Position numbers and translations under genes: made by a program. A stretch of DNA of 64,000 nt from Linyphia triangularis (lineage: Eukaryota; Arthropoda; Arachnida; Araneae; Linyphiidae), in NCBI GenBank assembly GCA_963978545.1, contig OZ021722.1, positions 12,181,401 through 12,245,400 of the forward strand. Direction: 5' to 3'. Positions 22,013 through 33,590 of this stretch are shown here, one piece after another; the stretch's first letter is position 1; each line of letters opens with the position of its first letter. The notes under the pieces were generated by a model, which was not told where the DNA came from, did not search any database, and saw nothing but the letters and a program-made list of their open reading frames with translations.

Positions 22013-24305
22013 ACCCTGTGGCAAACGTTTTTTTAGGGGGGATTGTCACACGCTGTTTGCTGTCCTTTTGAATTTACCGACACTGAACACGTTGGCAGAA
22101 GCTGAAAAGAAAAGTATGCTTAATGCCACTGAAATTTGGAGAAAAATTTTGATAGAAACCTAAAAGAATTTATACAAAAGTCCATTGGTTTGTTTGCCAA
22201 AGAAAAAAGGAGAACTTAATTTTTCTTAAAAGAATGTGTAGTAAGTAGTTTGTGTTGTGTTCATTTAGTAAATATCCGTGGCACTGATTTTTTTGTCTAC
22301 TTATTTCTTCATCCTATGGTGATTATTGGTATATATCCATAATCTTTCTTTCATGCACGAACACGTTTTCTGGCTCTTAATTTTTTTTAAATGTCATTTC
22401 CGCCTCAAAATATATAATAGTACTGCTCCCCCATCCCTCCACTAGCAAAATTGTTTAGCGGCGCCTTTGGGATCAATAAATACGATTTAAAAACTCATAT
22501 TTCACCATTACAGATTTGCCTAGATCAAGTTATCGAAATTACAGTAAAAAAAGTCGAATTTAATTATCTTTGCGTTCCTGTGAAGTTAACAAAGCAATCC
22601 GACATATTGCATTCTGAAGACCAAAACTCTTTCTCCACCATATCGTTGTCTTGAATTGGCATTTACCACAATATCGTTCCTACCTTCCTGCAGCTCCTCT
22701 GTGTGGGACGCTTCCACGATATGCGTTTTTGGAAAGTGTTAATGTATTAAGAACTTTCCATAACTTTAAAACAGTTCTGAAGGTAGTACGAGCAATTAAT
22801 CGATTGGAAATTATAAAAATTCTCATTTTAAGTATGAGAATACTGTTCGAAGTAAACAGACGCGGATTTATTTTTTTTGGGGGGAAGGGGGAGTCCCATG
22901 TAAAAATTATTGCCAAAAATATCGCCAAATTCTCCATTTTCATTTAAATGAAAATATGGAAACAGAAAATAATACCATATTTGAATACAATGATCAATAT
23001 TATAGTGTAGTCTCAAGTTTATATAACTTATATTTTAATTTACTAATGCGATGTCAAACCGAGTTGAAAAGCATTATTTAACTTTGGAAATTAGTAAAAC
23101 CTTATAAATATAGAGCTTTACGTACCTGCAGTGTTGTCTAAAGTTGTTAAAAGATTTGCCGCCTTTTTCTGCATTAAATGATTTGTGATGTTGAATATAT
23201 TGGTAAATTAACTTGTATAAAAAAGTTGAATTTTCAGGGTTGTTGAACTTTTTACACTTCACCTGATCTGCATGGGATATTTTTTTGTGCTCTTAAATAT
23301 TTTTCATCTAATAATAAATACTAAATATTTATAATTTAATTGAATTAAAGTGTATTACATTTTCGGGGTAATTTCTTATATGTGCGCAAAAGAGGATAGT
23401 TAAACCCTCTAATTTTTATCTTTCATTGAACACTAGTAGTATCATACTAATTGGTGATAACCCTCCCCCCTGTCCCCCAAGTTCACAAACTATCACCACC
23501 ACTGTAAACACTCAAGGTCATAATCGCATCCTCCTTGATTGACCTCTAAGTCCGCCCCTGGAAGTAAACACTGATGACAGGGGAGTTCATATCTCTTTGA
23601 GTTGCGTAACTTTTAATATGGATAAAACTGTATAACTGTACAATAATGGTACTCTATTGCATATGACCCATGTACATTTTGCATTTTATTTTACATCTGT
23701 GCTACTTTACTTATCATTATGTTACATTAAACAGGGGCACAACCAGAAAATTTCTGTGGGAGGGGTTTTCAAGTAAACAATTAATTTGCTGCTGTATTTC
23801 TCTACAAATACGATTTTAAAACATCCCATATTTGTCCCATATCATAATATTTTTTCAGTTTTTTAATCTGCCACCTATATATGCAACTAGTCCAGTATTC
23901 GAGTTATATTAAATACCTCAACATGAGACTACATATTACTTAGAAAACGTATAATAATATTATCTAGATTATATATAGTTTAATCAAAAAATTTTGTTTG
24001 TTTATATTCACTTAGAGAAGGAGCAGTATATTTAGGCAAACGGACATACACTAATATCATATCAGACTGATTTTATTACATATTTATGGTGCTTGAAATA
24101 CAAAGGCCATGTAGCACTGAAATGTTATAATTACATTTGGAAAACATCTATATATTTTAAACATTTCCTTTTTTTATATATATAAACGGTTATTCAGAAT
24201 TCCCTCCTAGGTTTCGAAGCACTATAGTAAAAAAAACTAAGACTAATACAGAAAATAAGAACATTTGAAAGAATACAGAAACAATGCAAGTTTTATTTAC
24301 ATAGC
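22013..24305. other. intergenic AT-rich DNA, repeat fragments
   Basis: A short R7-like piece lies at 22860-22960 (ATTGCCAAAAATATCGCCAAA). At 23733 the words CAGGGGCACAACCAG resemble a hAT-type terminus, but I found no partner end. Open frames at 22451-22947 have no recognised domain. Confidence 0.4.
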
Positions 24306-24422
24306 TTACAGGTGTTCTATGTGAGGACCCTTGGTCACACGGCATGCATCAATGCGATAGTCCAGTTCCTGCCGATAAGTCCAGTCCTTGCTTCGAAACC
24401 CAGGAAGGAAGTCTGAATAACC
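24306..24422 (-). pseudogene. DDE transposase C-terminal exon relic
   Basis: A 38-codon frame after a plausible acceptor (ATATTCAG) ends RIDACRVTKGPHIEHL and a stop. This C-terminal signature (acidic/aromatic run, then CRVTxGxHIEHL) is one I associate with a widespread arthropod Tc1/mariner-like transposase group. No upstream exon with catalytic residues was found next to it, so it is probably a fragment. AATAAA occurs a few bases after the stop. Confidence 0.5.
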
Positions 24423-24429
24423 CTGAATA

Positions 24430-25490
24430 TGTAGTTTATATTAAATCTAAGTAGATAAAAAATAAAGTATGACGATTTTTTGATGTAATGAGAGTTACAA
24501 GTGTTTTATTTGTTTAAATGCGATACCGTAAGCTAACCCTATCGGAATGATGGTAAATTAAAAAAGTATTTTTTTGAAATTATTTATGATTACTTTTAGT
24601 GTTTGTAATTCATTCGTCAGAAAACATCGGAATGTCGGGGGTTTTATGTGGATTATGACAGTGAAACTTCCTTCCCCCCCCCCCCCTGAGAACGCGCCTT
24701 GATGCAACTTCAAATACATCAGTAAAGCACGTTTTCTGGAATTAACGCTAAAGACCGCTTGGATAAGACCATCTTAACGACCGCTTATAAAGAACCGCTT
24801 TATACAGCAAAACAGGTCCAGCCAAGATAATAAATCACTTGACCCTCCTCGCTCTTGAGGGGGGGAAATATCTATGTCCCCCTTTGGAGGTGTGTCTTCT
24901 TGCGAAGAGGGTTTTTTTCAAAATATAGCTTTAATGTTTCTCTAATTTTGACTGTTTAAGAAACACGAAAATAATTTTAAAATATGATCTGGATAGAAAA
25001 AAGTTTAATCTTTGTCATTGCAATGTTATATTTTCAATAACTCTTTTCAACTTTTTTTAATATGATGTTAAAGTAAACAATTGATATTTTAATAAACTTA
25101 ACAACATTTTAGGCCAAAAACAACATAGCAAAACACGGATAGAAGTTACGTCGATCCAACAAAACAAACCGTATAAAAATATTCGTATAACTTCTTTCTA
25201 TTTTACGAATAGGCATATAGAGATTTTCCCATAGACTTAACATTAGGGGGGAGAATCAAGATGGACGGTAGCGAAGAGCCTTAAGTGATCTTTTTCGTTC
25301 CTATTCGCCAAATGTCAAGGCTCTAAAGAAAGTAGTTTCCGAATGCACTGGGATAGAAGATTGTAGTTGGGAATGATCCTTACTTGGACGTTCTTTTAAT
25401 ATTATAAATAAGAACCTTTTAATTTCCAGCAAGCTGCCGTACAAAATTGTTTACCTTTAAGTATTTGTAAATTTTTGGAGGACCTTTGTT
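24430..25490. other. no gene; partial R9 end
   Basis: At 25270-25420 the minus strand matches one end of the R9 element (AAGTAAGGATCATTCCC, ACTACTTTCTTTAGAG). The rest is AT-rich, with a C-run at 24675. Confidence 0.4.
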
Positions 25491-25496
25491 TAGTAG

Positions 25497-25949
25497 AATG
25501 AGGAACTTGCACAAGTGAGGAAAATGAATATTTTTCGTATTTTCTAGTGTTATCCAACGAATATATTTGAGCAGTGCAATTATTTTTTTTTATCTTTATG
25601 CTTTCAATTCATCAAAAATCGAGTTTGAAATTAGCCGAAATCAAAGCGAGAGTCAAGTGACCAAAAACGCATAAAAAGACCGTGACGTGGTTACTCGGAG
25701 ATAAAGTCGCAAAACGAAGGAGAAACCTCAGTCATTCCTCGTCTAAAACAGGTTTTAGACTGGTTCATTACCTGCGCGTTGACGTTTCACGCAAAAGTGG
25801 CTTTTTCCCGCCAAATCGCAAAGTGGAAAACTAAATATTGTTTTAACTATCTATCCGAGCTCAAATTTTTGAAAGAATGGTATTGTTTTTCATGATATTT
25901 CTCTACTTTTATTTAAAAATAAAACCAAAAAACGTGAAAGTTCCTCATT
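25497..25949. mobile_element. MITE with AATGAGGAACTT ends, complete copy
   Basis: The ends AATGAGGAACTT and AAGTTCCTCATT (one base off in the right arm) bound about 450 bp without coding capacity. The interior includes GCGCGTTGACGTTTCACGCA and CCCGCCAAATCGCAAAG. A second, nearly full copy sits inside another element at 45301-45741. The target duplication is unclear. Confidence 0.7.
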
Positions 25950-26032
25950 GAGTTAGAATTTTCTGATATTCACAGTGAGAATTACCGAAGTTTGACAGCA
26001 ATAAGTTCTGTTTCGATTTCTAATAGCCATTG

Positions 26033-26565
26033 AAATAGATAAACAACTGGATAGACTGCTCCGATGTCAATGTAAGGAGAAACACGCGCCGGTGGTTGAT
26101 GACGTTGGGTGTATGATTAACCAATCACAGTTCACTTTTATATTTGGATGGGAAACCTTGCAAAGTGCTATACTAAACTTCAACTTAACTTGACATCACT
26201 AGACGGTAGATCGTCACAGTGCTCATAAGTATTTAATCCATTATGGCGGCGTGAAAGCATAATGTTCGCCAAACCACAACCATGTAGACAACAAAAGGCT
26301 ATAAGGTTTGGCGAGAATTATGCCTTCACTCCGCTAAAATGGATGAATTGCCTATGAGCACGGTGAAGGTCTATCGTCTAGTGATGTCAAGTAAAGTTGA
26401 AGTTTAGTATAGAGAAGATATTTTTTGCCCATTATTACTAATTAAGGTCTGCTATCGACATTTCTGCTGTGTACAACCCAAAATTTTATTTTCCCACCCA
26501 ACGGCATCTGGCAATGGCTTCATTTTCCCATGGTTAAGCAGTCTATCCAGTTGTTTATCGAAACG
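26033..26565. mobile_element. MITE-1 copy interrupted by TA-2
   Basis: ATAGATAAACAACTGGATAG on the left and CTATCCAGTTGTTTATCGA on the right are the MITE-1 ends. TA-2 is nested at 26171-26409. Confidence 0.75.
26171..26409. mobile_element. TA-2 hairpin MITE
   Basis: This 239-bp element is nearly palindromic: it opens TACTAAACTTCAACTTAACT and closes with the complement, between TA dinucleotides, as Tc1/mariner MITEs do. The arms contain TCGCCAAACC and GGTTTGGCGA. Sister copies are at 26908-27148 and 44302-44540. Confidence 0.85.
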
Positions 26566-26907
26566 GATAACGGGCTAAACTGGTACCATAGATCAAAACT
26601 TGGAACCTCAAATGCCAAACTATACGATCAAGTAAAACGGGAGTTTTGCTTCAAATAAATACTTTTTCCAGTACTTGAAAGAAAGTAACACAAAGTACTC
26701 GACTTGCAATTCCCCCCCCCCCCCCTACCCCCTTTTTTTTTTTTTTTTGTTTTTTTTTTTGTAATCCCAAAATAAATATTGTAATTAACCATTCTGTTAG
26801 TTACTCTAGAACAATTTGCATAAAAGTATCGCTATTTCACGCACAATTTTTCTCAAGCATTATACAAATTGATAATGCCAAGCTTTCATCCGCAGTACAC
26901 ACTACTA

Positions 26908-27148
26908 TACTAAACTTCAACTTAACTAGACATCACTTAGACGGTAGATCGTCACAGTGCTCATATGCATTTAATCCATTTTGGCGGCGTGAAAGCATAA
27001 TGTTCGCCAAACCACAACCCTGTAGAGAACAAAAGGCTATAAGGTTTGTCGAGAATTATGTCTTCACTCCGCCAAAATGGATTAAATACCTATGAGCACT
27101 GTCACGATCTACCGTCTAAGTGATGTCTAGTTAAGTTGAAGTTTAGTA
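26908..27148. mobile_element. TA-2 hairpin MITE
   Basis: Same structure as the copy at 26171, with TA on each side. Confidence 0.85.
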
Positions 27149-27229
27149 TAATAAGACACGGATACACGATAAAATAAGATTGCACAGAAAAGGATTGTTA
27201 ACTTGAAAACGTTTCCAAATTGGTATTTT

Positions 27230-27720
27230 TTTAAAAATCCTTTATATTAACTTCGATTTTGTGTGTATGTTTGTAGATGGCGGGTAAATTTTCGGATGAC
27301 TACTTAACCTCCTTGCTGTCATCCAATCGGGCTGAAACTTGGCAAATAGATTCGATGTCGATGACAATACATTCAATGATATTTTGGCGCGTGTCACTGC
27401 TACTAAAAGATCGTTTTTTCGGAATACTAATAAATCAACTTGCCGTCATCCAATCGAGCTGAAATAGCATTTAACCGATCATTGAAGAAACACTTTCCTG
27501 TTACCAAAATTGTTTTAATCAGAATAAATAAAAGATATTTCGATGTGAGTACATAAATTCGCATTCAATTTTAATGAATAAATTTTGAAAAGTATTTTAA
27601 AGCATATTTTGCCGATAGAGATATTTTTAAATTTATTATTAGATGCCTACACCAAGCACACGCTGGCAACAGAAACGACGCTTTGTTTATGAATATAGAA
27701 ACTGGCAATGCATATAAAGT
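27230..27720 (+). repeat. R10 dispersed repeat
   Basis: Sequence from AACTTCGATTTTG to CAGAAACGACGC recurs at 55000-55460 and, inverted, at 47440-47740. Shared blocks include TTGCCGTCATCCAA and AAAAGATATTTSGATGTGA. Neither ends nor coding potential are clear. Confidence 0.6.
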
Positions 27721-27766
27721 ATTTATATTAACAACTTTTTATTATTATTATTATATTATTTAAGTG

Positions 27767-27798
<32 letters not shown>

Positions 27799-28301
27799 CC
27801 TTTTTCTTTTTTTCAGATAACTTTTTAGGGTTATCTTTATTTTACATTTCATTCCAGTGTTCACTGCTATATATTTGCATGTCTAATTATTCGCATTTTC
27901 ATATATCCGATATTATTCATTCTGTGTGCATTTATTTTATATAATGCGACTAAAAATTATCACAATTTTGGAAAGTTAATGATTCTTGAACATTTAAGAG
28001 CAGAATGATTGGTTTCAACAAAATTGATTAGAAACAAAATCTGATATCAACCTTATTCTTCCCTTTCAAATCTTATTAACACCCACTTAAGAATATTGGT
28101 CAGTAGCTCACAGATACCACCAGCGCCATCTATTGATGAAAAAGCTCATTTCTTTTCGTAGTTGGGAGGAAAAACTCAATTTTTCCTTTGCATTTCTGTG
28201 AAAACGGTATCAAACTCTCAAAAGTTTAAGAATTTACGATTCTTCAAATTTAAACCATGTATTTAACTATTGGTGAATATTATTTATGAAGTAGTGTGTG
28301 T

Positions 28302-28334
<33 letters not shown>

Positions 28335-28562
28335 TGATCTCTTGATAGAAAAACCGAAATTAATAAATAATATACCAATTTAAATGCCCAAACCTACCTA
28401 TCTGACAAATAGTTTATTATAATTGCATATTGCGTTATTTATTTGAAAATCGAAAATAGGCAAGACATTTTAAATTATTTTATTTATTCTGATTAAATTG
28501 TGATAGTGTGCATTAGAGGGCAGCACTGTAGAAAAGAGAAAATCAGAATTTAATCACATTGT
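27721..28562. other. no gene; poly(T) tracts and AT-rich DNA
   Basis: Poly(T) runs lie at about 27770 and 28305. Two CTCF-like words occur (28118-28134 inverted, 28511-28528). Nothing else is supported. Confidence 0.4.
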
Positions 28563-28779
28563 TAGTCTATGAGGCGAATGCAAGTTTGTGAATCCCTATC
28601 TCATTTCATTATGAATTTTTTATAGAATGAAGAGAAAAATTAGTAGATTACGAATGCACTGGTCTGCCGTGACAAAAATGGTCGAAACTGGTCAAAATTC
28701 GACTTTGAATGAGTTGAACTAAATCCGTTCGCCAAATATGTCATATCTTGCCAAGTAATGAGCATTCTTTTATACGTGA

Positions 28780-30417
28780 CTAGCTGAATACCCGTGCTGC
28801 GCTACGAAATTTTACCATTAGCATTTTAGCGATCAAAAGATATTCATGTATTCTACACTTCAGACGTTTGCTCCCATTTCGATCCCGACAAATTGATTTA
28901 TCAAAATAGGAACTTTCCTTTGTTGACATTTTAAACGAAATTTATAATTGTGAATAGTAAACTGGTATAGTTTATTGTGTTTATGTTTGCTCTTAGTTCT
29001 AAATTTCAAAGTAGTAGCTGTATTGGAATTAAGTTAATTAGACATTAAGTTAATCCTCGTATAGTTTCAATGTTGCGTCGTCTTTTCATCCCTTAAAAAT
29101 TCGTTAATCGATATTGGAATGACTTATTTTTTTTAACATTTGCAAAAAAATATCAGAAAAATGACTACATTGGAAGAGGAACATTCGGATATCCCTCGTT
29201 TGGAACATTTAACCCCTTCTCGACCCCTTAAAGTTGGTTAATCGAGAACAGAATAGCTTACTTTTTCTATGTTTAATCTTTTTTGACATTTGTACCAAAT
29301 TTCCGAGTTGTGACCATATGGGAAGTGGTACATTCGAATATTCCTCGTTTGGAACGTTTAACCCCTTTTCCACCCCTTGATCCACCCGAGATCGGAATAG
29401 TTTACTTTTTCTGCGTTTGTCTTTATTGATATTCACACCAGTTTTCAGAATTGTGAAAATATGAGAAGTAGGACATTCGAATATATCGCTCGTTTGGAAC
29501 GTTTAACCCCTTTTTGACCTCTTAAAGTGGGTTCATCGAGATCGGAATAGCTAACTTTTTCTATGTTTACCATTGTTGACATTTGTACCTATTTTTATAG
29601 TTGTGACCATATGGGAAGTGGTACATTCGAATATCCCTCGTTTGGAACGTTTAACCCCTTTTTGACCTCTTAGAGTGGGTAAATAGAGATCGGAATAGCT
29701 TACTTTTTATACGTTTGTTTTTGTTGATACTTGCACCAGATTTCAGAGTTGTGACGAAAGGGGAAGTAGGACATTCGAATATCCCTCGTTTGGAACGTTT
29801 AAACCCTGTTCCACCCCTTAAAGTGGGTTAATCGAGATCGGAATAACTTACTTTTTCTTCGTTTGTCTTTATTGATATTCTCACCAATTTTTAGAGTTGT
29901 GACGAAATGAGAAGTAGGACATTCGAATATTCCTCGTTTGGAACTTCTAACCCCTTTTCGAGCCCTTAAAGTGGGTTAATCGAGATCGGAATAGCTTACT
30001 TTTTCTATGTTTACTATTGTTAATATTTGTACCAATATTTAGAGTTGTGACCAAATGGGAAGTAGGATATTCGAATGTCCCTCGTTTGGAACGTTTAACC
30101 CCTTTTCGACCCCTTAAAGTGGGTTAATCGGGATCGGAATAGTTTACTTTTTCTATTTTTACCATTGTTGATATTTGTGCCGATTTTCAGAGTTGTGACT
30201 ATGTGGGAAGTAGGATTTTCGAATGTCCCCCGTTTGGAACGTTTAACCCCTTTTCGACCCCTTAAAGTGGGTTAATCGAGATCGGAATAGTTTACTTTTT
30301 CTATTTTTACCATTGTTGATATTTGTGCCGATTTTCAGAGTTGTGACTATGTGGGAAGTGGGAGAATTAGTGATGAGTGAGTCAGTGAGTGAGGGCTTTG
30401 CCTTATATATATAGAGA
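28780..30417 (-). mobile_element. non-autonomous Helitron with internal tandem repeats
   Basis: On the minus strand the element starts TCTCTATATATATAAGGCAA and ends GCACGGGTATTCAGCTAG. It thus has the 5' TC and 3' CTAG of Helitrons, lies exactly between a host A and a host T, and shows no target duplication. A GC-rich stretch (GTAGCGCAGCACGGGTA) precedes the 3' end, where Helitrons carry a hairpin. No Rep/helicase gene is present. The interior is a tandem array (29160-30370). Confidence 0.7.
29160..30370. repeat. tandem array, about 160-bp units
   Basis: About eight diverged units contain GACATTCGAATATCCCTCGT, TTGGAACGTTTAACCCC, AGTGGGTTAATCGAGATCGG and TTTTCAGAGTTGTGAC in fixed order. The last two units are nearly identical over more than 100 bases, which implies recent duplication. 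Confidence 0.85.
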
Positions 30418-30904
30418 TAACCCGCTGCTTTTTAATTTTCAGTTAACTAGGTTGCAGAAGATTCGGATATCTGAGCCAAATCGGCAATAAATATTACGTC
30501 ACTGAAGATGTAACTGATGCCGTCAAATTGGCTTACTTTTAAAAGAAGTAAGTTTTCATCATCTGCTCCCTTCGTCATAGAAAATCAAAGCACGTTAGCA
30601 GGCGAAAGAGTGTGTTCAATTTTTGGCAAATTATGACTTATTATATTGCAATCGGATTTAGCTCAATTTATTCAAAGTCGATTTTTGACCTGTTTCGGCC
30701 ATTTTTGCCACGGCAGACCAGTGGATTCGTAATCTACTAATTTTTTTCCACATCCTATAAAAAAATCATAATGATGTTGCTTTCGAATCTAGGACTATTG
30801 AGGAAGCCAGCGAAATTTTGTATCTTTCAGCATAGAATACAATATCTAACTCTGATGAGCTTATAAAAAAGTTATTCCTCTAAAATGCACACGGACCCAC
30901 TGTC

Positions 30905-31880
30905 TATATTAATAAAACAAGCTGTGTATCTGTCTGTCTGTGAATCTATAGAAACCTACTTAAAATTGGAGTAGAGCTCTGAAATTTTCAGCATAAGTAG
31001 TTTTGGCCTTCTAATTGTATACATGTCAAACAGAATGTTTAAACTTTAATTAGTTTTTTTTAATTAATTTTTATAATTATTATTTTTTTTTTTTACAAAA
31101 TGATTTCTAATAGGGCTACAGCTCTGAAATTTTCAATATAAGTAGTTTGGGTCTTCTAATTGGACTTTTGAAAAACAGAATTTTAAATTTTAATTTAGTT
31201 CTTTTTTAATTAATTTTTTGTAATTAATTAATACATATTTTGCAAAACGATTTCTATTAGGGCTTCAGCTTTGAAAATTTCAACATAAGTACTTGTGTTC
31301 TTCTAATTGGACTTTTGAAAAACAGAACTTTAAATTTTTTTTTTTTTTTTTTTTAACTATAACAAATATTTCACAAAACTATTTCTAATTGGGCTACAGT
31401 TCTGAAATTTCCAATACCTTTAGTCTAAGTAGTTTTGGCCTTCTAATTGGACTTTTGACAAAAAGAATGTTAAAATTTTAATTTGTTTTTTAATTAATAT
31501 TTTCACAAACAGTGACTTCTAATAGGCCTAGAGCTCTGCAAGTTTCTAAATAAGTAGTTTGGCCTTCCAATTTTGCTTTCCAAAAACAAGTGTTAAAATA
31601 ATCTTAAAGGGGTGTTGTATTATTGTATTAATGGGATATTAAAGGTTTTTTTTTTTTCTCTCTCTATTAAGACTTACGTAGGAATCAGATTTTAGTGAGT
31701 GAAGCGAGCTTATGCTTACGCAGCAAAGAACCTTTCAGCGAGCTAAGCAAGCCTATGTTTGCATAGGAATGAACCTTTCAACGAGTGAAGTTAGCCAGTG
31801 CTTATGTGTCAATGAACTTTTCAGAGAACGAAGCGAGCTCGAATTTGTATGGCGATGAACCTTCCTGCGAACGAAGCGCC
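30905..31880. mobile_element. composite tandem-repeat element, possibly Helitron-like
   Basis: It begins TCTATATTAATAAAACAAGC followed by CTGTCTGTCTG. About five diverged units of roughly 150 bp follow (GGGCTACAGCTCTGAAATTT, AAGTAGTTT, CTTCTAATTGGACTTTTGA), then about four units of 55-60 bp built on GAACCTTTCAGCGAGNGAAG. The architecture resembles a Helitron, but I could not fix a CTRR 3' end. Confidence 0.5.
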
Positions 31881-31904
31881 AAAAACTGGGACCTATAAAC
31901 CAAT

Positions 31905-32290
31905 GACGGATTTTCTCAACGCGAAATGCAGCAGCGGAAACCAGATTGGCAAGTTTCTCGCAAATCACGCAATAACCTGTACGGAATGTGGCAATGGTCT
32001 ACTATAACGCCAACTTTTTTAACGATAACTATTTGGCAGAAACCTCACGATAACCATAGAAACGCAGGGATCTCTTTTCACGTCACGAATTTTGTTGACT
32101 GTTTTGATCGGACCGGTTTTGGCGGCATTTTCTTTTCTTAATATTTAAATAACTAATTTTTTTTTTTTTTTTTTAAAGTACTTTTGTTTAAATATTTGGA
32201 ATCAGGAAAGAAATTCTTCATAAACATGTACTAATTTCACTCTTTTGAAAAAAAAAAAAAAAAAAAATGCGAGAATTGTCCATTATCCAT
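31905..32290. mobile_element. TA-3 partial copy
   Basis: CAACGCCAACTATTTGGCAG-like sequence, ACCTCACGATAACCATAGAA, TGTTTTGATCGGACCGG and the right end GAGAATTGTCCATTAT match the TA-3 element at 42944-43541. The left third is missing. Confidence 0.65.
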
Positions 32291-32391
32291 TTCCTATCTA
32301 ATCTAATTCATTGTAGAATGAATATTTTAATATGATGGGAAAAATAAGAGAAAATAATTAGAAACAACTGCATTTCATAAAAAATCCGATG

Positions 32392-32397
32392 TTTAAT
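32392..32397 (-). terminator. candidate poly(A) signal (ATTAAA) of the six-cysteine gene
   Basis: ATTAAA on the minus strand lies 60 bases after the stop of the terminal exon. It is the commonest variant of AATAAA. Confidence 0.4.
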
Positions 32398-32456
32398 TAA
32401 CAATTAGTGGATCAATACATAAATTAGATAAATGAATGGATGGGGGGGGGGGGGTC

Positions 32457-32693
32457 CTAGGCAGCAGCAATAGCACCAGGCCCTTGGATACACAATTGTT
32501 GAACTCCATTCTTCATAGGATTCCCGTTGAAATAAACAGGGTTAATGATGACATGCCTCACATGCCATTCCAATAAGGCGTTGAAGCATCTCTCGGCTTG
32601 GCCTTTATCAGCTCCGCAGATGCCATTCAGCCAATTGTAGAAACGGCCAATTTCAATTCCAAGTTCCAAGAACTTATCGTAAATCTGCCGTGC
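32457..32693 (-). CDS. six-cysteine protein, terminal exon (exon D)
   Basis: This exon codes for 78 residues and a stop after a pyrimidine-tract acceptor ending TTTTTTAG, in phase 0. It begins ARQIYDKFLELGIEIGRFYN, continues through an amphipathic helical stretch with cysteines in GICGAD, ERCFN and QLCIQG, and ends GPGAIAAA. Three of the gene's six visible cysteines are here, an even number overall that suits three disulfides in an extracellular protein. I do not recognise the family. Codon choice and residue mix look genuinely coding, unlike the low-complexity frames around it. The upstream partner exon at 36168-36307 ends in phase 0, as this one requires. ATTAAA follows 60 bases after the stop. 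Confidence 0.75.
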   Translation of the reverse strand, partial: ARQIYDKFLELGIEIGRFYNWLNGICGADKGQAERCFNALLEWHVRHVIINPVYFNGNPMKNGVQQLCIQGPGAIAAA

Positions 32694-32869
32694 CTAAAAA
32701 ATATAAAAATAATAACTCCATTAAAAATACATATATAATTAAAAAATAAATAAAATATCTTGTTACAAAATGAAAGGCCCAATCAAGTGCCGTCGCCATT
32801 TCTGGCTGAAACCAATAGGGGTAGGATTATAATCACCTTGGAGTGATAATAATTTAAGTTTAACTTTCA

Positions 32870-33590
32870 ACTAGGGGTGGTGGGTACATCACATAACTTT
32901 CAATCGCACTGTAATACTGAAGTGGATTTGTGTCATTTACAGTTTTTATATTTTCATCATTCATTTAGAAAAAAATGACTAGTTTGGCGATATTTTTTGC
33001 GATAATTCTTGTATGGGTCTAAAAAAAAAAAAAAAAACTCCGCCAAAATGGGGATTTTGGCGATATACTTTTCGATAATCCTTTATTATAAGTGACACTG
33101 AGGGAGAAAAGACGATTGTTGATGAGATATGCTCAAGGAAAAAGAACTCTGTGTTGAAGGAATTTGTTTTTCAACTTTTTACGCCATTAAAGCATTTTTT
33201 ACGGGAATTTCGGAGGTGGGGTTGCTTAGAACACCTTTAAGTGGCAATACCACAGCGATTTTTATTAAAAGCATTTGAGCCGTGTTTTAGCAATTATTGA
33301 AAAACATGATTTTTTTCAATGGCAACTACATTATGCGATTTTGACGAAAACCTTAATGGTAGGTCCCATGGCCACCACTAACCCTCATACCAAATTTGAA
33401 CATTGTAGGTCAATTTGTTCGGGAGTTATGCTAACCGCACACACACACACACAGACATTTTTTTTCTAGATCACTTTTTTGAGATCAGGATGTTCCAAAA
33501 CGTGGAGGAATGCTAAAAAAAAAAAAAAAAAAAAAAAAATATGTTAAACTTTTGTTACCCTACATATGGGTAATTGAAAGTAAACAAAAA
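32870..33590 (+). repeat. R7 dispersed repeat
   Basis: It runs from GGGGTGGTGGGTACATCAC through AGTTTGGCGATATTTTTTGC, TTTTAGCAATTATTGAAAAA and AAAACCTTAATGGTAGGTC to ATATGGGTAATTGAAAG. The same order of blocks occurs at 59195-60090 and inverted at 48205-49015. A simple-sequence stretch sits at a fixed place near the right end (here poly(A), in the 59 kb copy ATT). The class is unknown. Confidence 0.7.

Larger units (their letters stand above)
28565..30799. mobile_element. TA-1 copy split by a Helitron
   Basis: The left arm (28565-28779) and right arm (30418-30799) match the two ends of TA-1 at 9291-9939. The Helitron at 28780-30417 separates them. The right terminus is diverged. Confidence 0.7.

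Noticed and set aside
23733..24700. hAT-like element starting CAGGGGCACAACCAG
   Set aside because: No matching inverted end or duplication could be found.
28780..30417. CRISPR-like array of ~160-bp repeats
   Set aside because: The units are contiguous and diverged with no unique spacers, in a eukaryotic transposon.
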